Of a stretch of 64,000 nucleotides of DNA, positions 56,500 to 64,000 are shown in pieces (positions within the stretch are counted from its first letter, which is position 1; each line of letters opens with the position of its first letter). Source of the DNA: Vicia villosa. Its lineage: Eukaryota > Streptophyta > Magnoliopsida > Fabales > Fabaceae. Both the position numbers and the translations under genes were made by a program. The notes under the pieces were generated by a model. That model saw only the letters and a list, made by a program, of their open reading frames with translations, made no database searches and was not told the origin of the DNA. Location of the stretch: assembly GCF_029867415.1 (NCBI RefSeq), contig NW_026705575.1, forward strand, positions 496,001 through 560,000. The letters run 5' to 3'.

Positions 56500-57710
56500 A
56501 TGGCTACTGAAGAAGTTATTGGTACTTCTGCGGATACTTTCATTGACAAACCGTTCATGTTTGAGAGTTGTCACTTCAAATGTTGGCAACAAATAATTTT
56601 CTTCTTAATGTTGAAAAAGATAGCTAACATTTTGACCGAGGATATTTTGTTGCTCCCTTTGGGTCAACCGAACAAACTAACGGTAAGAAATCTGAGGATT
56701 AAAAAAAGGAACACGTAATAGTGTTGAAGTTGAATCTGTTGCACAGATTAAAGCGAATAATTTACAGCTTAGAAAAGAAATCACCTTATAGAAAGAATGA
56801 TTATAACATTCTGAATGAAATCGCAAATGATCTATATGACTATTATAGTAATTGCGATACTTCAAAATATGTTTAAGAGAATCTGAATAACAAGTATGAC
56901 ATTGAAGAAGCTAGAGAACAAAAGAATGATTTTAGCAGCTACGTGAAGTATCAAATGGTAGATGAAAGGTCAGTGGATACCCAAAGTCACGAACTTCAAA
57001 AATTTCTCATGAGATAATCACTAAAGATATGTATTTATATGAACAATTTGAATTTCTTTTATTATTGACAAACTGCCCATAGTTTGAAAGTTTTTATGAA
57101 TTATGCTTTGTTAGAAAACAAAATAATTTTTTATTTAGAGACTGATTATTCTCATTAAAGAAGAATATCAGAGACATGATTAATTGGAAAAGTCTTGGTT
57201 GCTTTAAACAACAAAAATAAATTCGGTCTGGTTCTAAAGCCATATGGAAAATCATTATAGAATTAGAACTGCAATATTGTGAACCGAATTAAGAATGGGA
57301 ACCCTTCTATGGCCTCAATTGCTCCAACTAGACAACAACCACCTCAAAGAAATGACGTTGTTTTCCTTTTGTTTCAACTGTGGAAAACTAAGTCATATGG
57401 CTAAGAGATGTAGCATGTAATGCTTGAACTTGATGTAGCCCGTAATGCACGAGTTAACCTGGCTAATGGAAAATTTACTCACATGATCATTGAAATCAAC
57501 ACGATTGATGGATCTGATGGTTGGTGGATAAAAAAATGCGTCTCTCGTCGTGTTTCCTATGATCGTGTTACGTTTAAAACATACACGAATACTAAAGATA
57601 AGAAAGTGTTGTTGGAAGATGTCCACACCACTAATGTTATCGATATTGGAGAAGTGGAACAAGGTCCACCTATGAAAAGACTTCAATCTTGAAGGATGTC
57701 ATGTATGCTC
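56500..57710 (+). pseudogene. copia gag and protease remnants
   Basis: 56500-56718 resembles copia gag (WQQIIFFL..., ILTEDI). The zinc knuckle CFNCGKLSHMAKRC lies at about 57371-57412. The protease region 57420-57692 keeps WW-flanked context (DGSDGWW) but the D-S-G-A signature is replaced by unrelated residues (IKKCVS), so no active site. Several stops between the parts. Confidence 0.75.
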
Positions 57711-57859
57711 CCGAGATTATAAAGAATCATGTTTATGTTTTTTCTTTTTCTTATAAATAAGGAAAGATTTAGTCAATTTATTGGGGTAGATTTGTACACC
57801 ATCATCACAAAGAATGATATTTTTGTGAACGAAATTGATAAGTTTAAAAACTTTGTAAA

Positions 57860-59287
57860 GAATTTGAAAATGATTTAGTAAGAATTTGTAGTGATAGGTA
57901 ATATGTATGATTCTAGTTTATTTAATAATTTTTATAAACTACATGAAATTGTACGTGAAACGACTGCTCCATATTCCCCTGAAATGAATGGTAAAGTAGA
58001 AAAAAAGAATAGAACTCTTACTGAACTTTTTGTTGCAATTATGATAAATTCTGGTGTTGCACCTCATTAGTGGGGGAAATTTTATTGACTGTTTGTTATG
58101 TCCTGGATAGAGTTCCCAAGTCAAAGAGTAATATCTCTCCTTATGAGATATTAAAGAAAAGACAACCAAACTTGTCTTATTTGAGAACTTGGGAATGTCT
58201 GGCTTATGGCAGAATTCTGGATCCAAAACGAGTTAAACTCGCTAGTAGAGCATATGAATGTGTACTCATTGGATATGCAGCAAACAGTAAGGCATATAGG
58301 TTTTATGACCTAAATGCAAAAGTGTTCATAGAATCAAATGATGATGATTTCTAAGTATACGAATTTCCCTTCAAATCGAGAAATAGTGGGGGCACTCAAT
58401 TGAGTCACATTCTTGTGATAAGAAGCACAGAAAGCAGCGACAATGCAGAAACCGAACTTCGACGAAGTAAAAGAGTAATAGTTTCTAAAGACTATGGGCC
58501 TGATTATGCGGCTTATAATGTAGAAGAAGATCTAGTAAATCTTCAAGAAGCCTTGTCATCTATGGATGCATATTTATGGCAAGAAGCTATAAACAATGAG
58601 GTAGAATCTCTAGAGTCTAACAAGACCTGGAACTTAGTAGACTTGCCTCCTGGATGCAAACCAATCAGTTGTAAATGGGTTTTAAAAAAGAAACTAAAAC
58701 CTGATGGAACTATTAATAAATACAAGGCTCGCCTTGTAGCCAAAAGTTTTAGACAAAGAGAAAATGTAGATTTCTCCGATACCTTCTCTCCAGTCACTAG
58801 AATTACATCCATTAGGGTACTTGTTTCAATTGCTGCTATTTATAATTTAATAGTACACCAAATGGATGTTAAAACTGCCTTTTTAAATGGTGAGTTAGAA
58901 GAAGAAATCTATATGGAACAACCAGAAGGGTTTGTGATCCATGGACAAGAAAACAAGGTCTGTAAGTTAGATAAGTCTCTGTATGGACTAAAACAAGCTC
59001 CTAAGCAATGGCATGAAAAGTTTGATAACTTAATGATATCGAATGGATACAAAGTGAATGAAAGTGACAATTGCGTTTATTATAAATCTGAGAATCGCAT
59101 ATGCACTATCATATGTGTATACGTAGACGATCTGCTCATATTTGGATCAATTATTCATGCCGTTAATGCTATGAAATCATTATTGTGCAACAATTTTGAT
59201 ATGAAAGACCTCGGAAAAACAAGTGTGATTCTTGGTATCAAGATCACTAGATCCGAGCTAGGGATTTCTTTAGATCAATCATACTAT
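57860..59287 (+). pseudogene. copia integrase C-terminal part and reverse transcriptase
   Basis: Integrase remnant with YSPEMNGKVEKKNRTL at about 57970; 58070-58354 carries the integrase C-terminal block (RTWECLAYGR). RT 58400-59287: SCKWVLKKK, KTAFLNGELEE, catalytic YVDDLL (near 59117), LGIKITRS. Long open RT frame; stops upstream. The frame ends at the CACTA junction and resumes at 63345. Confidence 0.87.
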
Positions 59288-59980
59288 CACTAGTGCAGAA
59301 AGTACTTTTTACATCGGGTAAAAACTACTTTTTACATCGGGTCTGGACCCGATGTAAAGCCAGGCGATGTAATAAGTCTGAGACATTTTACATCGGGCCA
59401 AAGCCCGATGTGAAACATTAGCATACCACATCGGTTGAATTCAGATGTCTGATGTGAAAGATAATGCAATTTTTTATTAAACAAAAATATGCGCTATATT
59501 TTACATCGGGTATTCATTTTGCCCGATGTAATAGATGACCTTTTACATCGGTTTTTAGAAAGGCCCGATGTGAAAAATCATGCCATTTTTTATGCGCCAT
59601 ATTTTACATCTGGGTGTGCATTTTACCCGATGTAATAGAGTACATTTTACATCGGTTTTTAATACGGCCAGATGTAATATCTTTTCTGGTTTTTAGCATA
59701 ATTTGATTGTTATTCCAATTTTCCCTATTTTAACCTGTAATTTTTTTACCTAATTTCCAATATAATACACAAATACTACACAGACCAATGTAAGGTCGCT
59801 ACTTTGCACATTTTTCCCACAACACACAAACCACATTTAATTGCACCAAATAGCTAAGATATATGCATATATATTCGTCAAACTATTCAAAAGTATTAAT
59901 TTAGGATACACAAGTGTACAAAATGATAAGAAAAGTTTACACACATTTTCTACTACAAAATAAAAACACTAAACATAAAG

Positions 59981-61167
59981 TTATTCTTTATATAACTCAA
60001 AGAAACATTTTGCCCAATGGAGTCGCAAATCATACAAATCTTCTTGTGTTAATTCTGTAGGATCATCAAATACCTACAATACGTAAATGTATAATAGAGT
60101 TATTCTTTGAAAATTATCATTAAGTTGCAAAACGCGAAGTAAATAACAAATTAAAGTTATTTTTTTACCTGCATCCAAGATCCAGTTATATTTGCAGAGA
60201 CAATGTCCAACATATTTTTCATCACATAGTATCCACAATCATTAGAGTTATGTTGTTTCCTTGTCTACAAATGAAAAACATAATTATTGAATAATTATCA
60301 TAAAATTAAGGGTTAATGAACTTTTTCGTCCCTTTAAATATTTCAAATTTCGTTTTTAGTCCCTCCAAAATTTTCCTTCAAGAAATCGTCCCTTCAAAAT
60401 TTTTCTTCCGAACTATTGGTCCCTAACGTCAAATTTCGTAGCTAATCGGTGGCTAAAGTCGTAGCTAATTTCTAGCAAATTTGACGTTAGGGACCAATAG
60501 TTTAGACGAAAAATTTTGAAGGGATGATTTCTTAAAGGAAAATTTTGGAGGGACTAAAAACGAAGTCTGCAATATTTAGAGGGACCAAAAAGTTCATTAA
60601 CCCTAAAATTAAATATAGAATTATAATTTACATCACACTTACATTGGGTCTATGCCATGTAGCCTTTTTTCTATTGCCATAATTTGCAAATTGATGAACC
60701 TCAAAAGCACTAATTAAAAAAAATCATTTAAAGTCACATAAAATATGAAATTACTTATCAATATCAATTTAAAAGATAAAGTTTCTTTGAAAGATAAACT
60801 TACGTCGAAACAATTTTCTTCGTGTCTTTATCAATACCACCATGAAGTGAACAAAAGACGACCACAATATTGTCTCTTGGACACATGACTATTAATTGCC
60901 AATGATCTCTGTACATGTGTATGAAAATACAAAAGTCACATAAAATATCTATGTTATATATCAAAATTAAAAAATAAGAAACAGAAATTCATAAAAACTT
61001 ACCCATGAATAAGTGGTAGGAGGTGGCAAACTCTATAAACTCTAGAAATTACTTTTAGGAGGAGGAAGATCTTTTTTAGCATTACTTTCAGCAAACTCTA
61101 GAAATTCCATCACCCCATGTTCGTACTCATCACTTAATCGATTAGCTCTCATCCAACTACGATCCAT
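59981..61167 (-). CDS. Ulp1/C48-peptidase-like gene in the CACTA element
   Basis: Five exons inferred from translation and splice signals: 61167-61003, 60908-60804, 60709-60643, 60264-60169, 60073-59981 (TAA). It opens with MDRSWMRANRLSDEYEHGV, the start of the transposase-associated domain of CACTA proteins, which stops early. A frame change near 61050 separates it from the rest. Exons 2-5 join in phase and read as a SUMO-protease-like domain: HW in DHWQLIVMCP, VVVFCSLHGG, NDCGYYVMKNM with the expected catalytic Cys. The position usually holding Asp reads Cys (FCSLH), as in many plant transposon copies. Ulp1 domains cleave SUMO or ubiquitin-like conjugates; activity here is doubtful. A MITE sits in intron 3. 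Confidence 0.75.
60310..60603. mobile_element. Foldback Mutator-type MITE
   Basis: 294 bp, almost fully self-complementary arms (about 135 bp each) with ends GGGTTAATGAACTTTTT. Flanked by the perfect 9-bp duplication TAAAATTAA (60301-60309, 60604-60612). Lies between exons 60709-60643 and 60264-60169 of the Ulp1-like gene. The end GGGTTAA is shared with the MULE at 1889. Confidence 0.93.
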
Positions 61168-62570
61168 ACCTACAACGTAAACTTAATTAATACTTAGAAT
61201 AAATTCTAAGTATAGTTTTTATATAATATCAAATAATTGTTATAGCATATGTTATGAGGGACAACACTTTAGGCTTACTAAAGTATTCTTTTAATTAATA
61301 CTTAGAATCAATTCTAAGTATAGTTTATATATAATATTCATACCTACAACGTAAACTTAAGAACAACTAAAACATTGGTGAAATTTGAATCAATTCTAAG
61401 TATAGTTTATATATAATATGACGTGTATATATATATATTCAAATCGCATAGGTCAAAGTATATTTAATCACTAATTTTAATTTGTAACCTTTAATCACTT
61501 TTCCTAAGGAAGCACTGAATTATTTTATCAATTTTCAAAGGCAGTGAATTATAATATAGAGCCGTTTTTTAATACTTTTCCTTATTTTATTCGATGATGA
61601 TAACCAAGAATTGTGAAAGGGACATGATAATATAGCTTAGTAAACAAAATAATGAAAAGGGAATATGGTGGTAAGATATTGTTATATTGCATGATAGCTG
61701 TGCTGTATGATATGTAATGCACCTATCTTTTTTTGTAAACATTTCTAATGCATAATGAGTACTCGTCTGATCCTCATAAAATGTCCTAGCTAGCTAACAT
61801 GTTTTGCTTGAATTGTATATATACCCCACTGATCTTTCATAAGTTCCCCAAAGGATGAAACACAAAAGCTCAATTATTTTGTACTGTTTTTAACTAATTA
61901 TTAATTAAATTGTATATATACCTCAATTTTTTGTATAATTATTAATTAAATTGGCATAACGGACAAATATTATATATTTTATTTGCAATTTATGTAATAT
62001 ATTTTATTTGCAATTTATGTTGAAGTAAAAAAATTAAATGAAATTAGAAACTCCAAGCTTTGGGGAAAACACCTCCAAAAAAGAAGCTAATCAAGATGGG
62101 TTGGGCACTAAGTATAGTGATATGAATTTGATTAATGACACTTTGTAGGTAGGGTCACATTATCACAATGTCAAAAAGGAATTATTCATACACCTAATAA
62201 GTCTAGGAATATACCTTGTAAGGTAAAAAATTCAATCATTCTTCTAATCAATTATTTTCATTCTACTTAAAAGAAAAAACATGTCGATAAAATTTGTGTT
62301 GCCGTAGGTCCTACAAAACATGGGCATCCTATTTCATCCATTATCAGAACTATTCTGTCTCGACAAAGAAGAAGAAAAGAAAATTAACACAACCACGTGA
62401 ATAATTTTTCACAAACTTTTTGTAACTAAACTTTACCAAGAACAAAAATCTAGCAAGATTTAGAAATCAGTTTCTTTTTTTTTTTAAATTAGATATTGTC
62501 CGCACAAAATTACATAGATTAATCCTTGAGATTAAAGACAAATATAACAGTAAAATGATAGCAAGATAAT
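61168..62570. other. Interior of the CACTA element without recognised genes
   Basis: AT-rich; AATTCTAAGTATAGTTT-type words recur near 61200, 61310 and 61390. It probably includes the upstream region of the Ulp1-like gene. No transposase core. Confidence 0.5.
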
Positions 62571-62579
62571 GTAGTAGGT

Positions 62580-62860
62580 TACCTTAGAAAGAGGAGGCAA
62601 CAAGTGGTGGTGGTGACGGCGGAGGAAGGGTTACGGCGGAAGAAACTGGTTAGAGACGGCGGACGAAACTGGGTGACGGCGGAGGAAGGGTGACGGCGGA
62701 AGAACCTGGTTGGAGCGGCGGACGAAACTGGGTGACGGTGGAAGAAACGGTAGTCGGTGGTGGTTACGGCGGAGGAAGGGTGAGGCGGTCGTCGCGGAGG
62801 AAGGGATGTCACGGCTGAGGCGGACGTCGCGGAGGAAGGGTGAGAAATAACGCAGAAAGA
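62580..62860. repeat. GC-rich degenerate minisatellite
   Basis: Imperfect units around GTGACGGCGGAGGAAGG and GGCGGACGAAACTGG repeat about a dozen times. Strong purine bias on the plus strand and GC content far above the surroundings; the Pro/Ser/Arg-rich ORFs here are by-products. Confidence 0.8.
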
Positions 62861-63344
62861 AGAAAATAGTGGAAGGGGCGGCTGAGAAATAACGCAGAAA
62901 GAAAAAAATGAAATGTTTGAGTATAGTTAAGGTTTTAGTGGAAATGGGCACTTTTCCCATCGGTGGACATATGGGCTGATGTAACAGGCTTTATAAATTA
63001 TTTTCATTTTAATTACAACTTTGCCACCGCATTATGTTTTCCCATCGGTGGAAATATGGGCTGATGTAAAAGCCCAATTAGTAAACTTTTCCCATCGGGT
63101 TATTATTAGCACCGATGTAAAAGGCTTTATAAACTATTTTCATTTTAATTACAAGTTTGCCACCGCATTATTTTTTCCATCATTGGAGTTAAATATCTGA
63201 TGTAAAATCATTAAATCATATTTTTTTCACATCAATTTATTATAAAACCTGATGTAAAATCCTTTAAGAAATATTTTACACATCAGTTATCTTGATACCT
63301 GATGTAAAATCTTGAAACCAAATCTCTTATTTTTAGTAGTGTAT

Positions 63345-63540
63345 GTGGAGAAGATCTTAAAGAAATATAAATACTTTGATTGTAAACCTGTGTGCACACC
63401 ATATGATCCAAGTGTGAAATTGTTTAAGAACACTTGTGAAAGTGTAAGACAAACAAAGTATGTGAGTATCACTGGCAGCCTTAGATATGTCACTGATTGT
63501 ATTAGACCCGACATTATGTATGTCGTAAGATTGTTGTCAT
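63345..63540 (+). pseudogene. copia RT continuation
   Basis: Continues the RT frame from 59287 (VEKILKKYKYFDCKPVCTPYDPS, then SITGSLRYVTDCIRPDIMYVV). Ends at about 63534, where TGTCATACCCC starts. Confidence 0.85.
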
Positions 63541-64000
63541 ACCCCAAAATTTGCCCTCATATATAGGGGTGATCGTATCCGAACCAATCCAAAAGCAAAA
63601 CCGCAAATCGAACCAATCCAAACCGAAACCGCAAAAAACCGCGTTTGGTTTGGATGATTTTGGATGGTTTTTGGACTGAACCGCACGGTTTGGTTTGGTT
63701 TGCGGTTTTTATTTCACGAAACCGAACGGAACCGAACCAAACCGCATATTTAACTTAAGTTTTAAATTTTTATAATTAATTTATTATCTTTCCAAATTCA
63801 ATTACGCACAGCCACATCTAACGTTTTGAATTTTAATAATTAATTTATTAACTTAAGTTTTGGCATAATCCACTTAGTTTTTGTATTTTAGTTCTCTACG
63901 GTTCTTGTAATATAATTTCTTTTGTATGGTATAATATCATATATTATATTGACATTGATTTACTTTCCTTTTTCCTTTTATTTCAGTACATTTTTATTTT
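63534..64000 (+). other. LTR start fragment and a CCGAACC-rich MITE-like repeat
   Basis: TGTCATACCCCAAAATTTGC at 63534 looks like the first bases of a Ty3-type LTR. After 30 bp, TAGGGGTGATCG at 63564 starts a repeat full of AACCGAACC / GGTTTGGTT words (63575-63745), like known hAT-type MITEs. Its other end is not in the window. The rest is AT-rich and unassigned. Confidence 0.5.

Larger units (their letters stand above)
59288..63341 (-). mobile_element. CACTA-type transposon carrying a Ulp1-like gene
   Basis: Starts CACTAGTGCAG and ends (inverse) CACTACTAAAAATA, flanked by the 3-bp duplication TAT (59285-59287, 63342-63344). Removing element and duplication joins the copia codons exactly, which fixes the borders. 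Both ends carry many modules TTTACATCGGG / CCCGATGTAAA (left 59318-59680, right 62950-63310), the likely subterminal binding repeats. Inside, a minus-strand spliced gene (61167-59981) encodes a short transposase-associated N-terminus and a C48-protease-like domain. No DDE-type transposase core was found, so it is presumably non-autonomous. Confidence 0.9.
55758..63540 (+). mobile_element. Ty1/copia element, decayed and interrupted
   Basis: Probable 5' LTR start TGTTGGAACATT at 55758, with a tandem duplication of GAATTGAAAAAGTTAAAGTC (55795, 55824). gag from about 56500, zinc knuckle at 57370, protease remnant, integrase and RT to 59287, then a 4.05-kb CACTA insertion, then RT continues at 63345-63540. 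The 3' part is cut off at about 63534 by the start of another LTR. No primer site was identified with confidence. Confidence 0.82.

Noticed and set aside
62579..62960. Pro/Ser/Arg-rich ORFs on the minus strand
   Set aside because: By-products of the GC-rich minisatellite; no start context or similarity.
63312..63566. Single ORF over the CACTA end and copia
   Set aside because: The first part lies in the CACTA terminus; only 63345 onward is copia RT.

Overview
The window is plant nuclear DNA: AT-rich, with short GT-AG (and apparently GC-AG) introns, TATA-type promoters and stacked LTR retrotransposons and DNA transposons. DUF674 genes, an FBD-type F-box gene and the style of the repeats (Tat/Ogre-lineage Ty3 element, palindrome-rich non-autonomous elements, TNTTGCACCCC-type LTR ends) suggest a legume, probably of the pea/vetch/clover/medic group; the species is an inference. 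The sequence starts exactly at AAGCTT (HindIII), as the end of a BAC insert would.

Host genes are few. Four paralogues of a DUF674 gene form a cluster over the first 37.6 kb: copy 1 (1-1314, minus, cut by the window edge), copy 2 (16408-18006, minus), copy 3 (24011-25594, minus) and copy 4 (35718-37616, plus). All share the same exon structure, with phase-0 introns directly after a Lys-Glu pair. Copies 2 and 3 look intact (about 472 and 466 residues). Copies 1 and 4 appear to have a GC donor at intron 1. A broken F-box/LRR/FBD gene lies at 52225-53414.

The rest is mostly nested mobile DNA. 1889-15330 is a Mutator-like element with ~146-bp TIRs and a perfect 9-bp target duplication, split by a 9.9-kb Tat-lineage Ty3 retrotransposon (3139-13038, 5-bp duplication). 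The latter carries an antisense extra ORF with its own TATA box. 18955-22569 is an integrase-deleted copia element inside an older copia wreck. 26.1-34.7 kb holds MITEs, a ~190-bp-period AT-rich tandem array, a TRIM-like remnant and palindrome-rich elements. 39391-46600 is a head-to-tail remnant of a non-autonomous Ty3 (LARD, Athila-like primer site) with 1.74-kb LTRs, followed by a decayed minus-strand copia element containing a solo LTR of the 18955-22569 family. 55758-63540 is another copia element, interrupted precisely (3-bp duplication) by a 4.05-kb CACTA-type element. That element carries a spliced Ulp1/C48-protease-like gene, whose intron in turn holds a 294-bp foldback Mutator-type MITE with a perfect 9-bp duplication.

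The least routine observations are the paired GC-AG / shifted GT-AG splice options in DUF674 copies 1 and 4, the antisense ORF with its own promoter, the Ulp1-like gene in the CACTA element, the tandem LARD with a five-fold palindrome in its LTR, and the recurrence of self-complementary modules in four unrelated element families. I see no wholly new multi-gene system.
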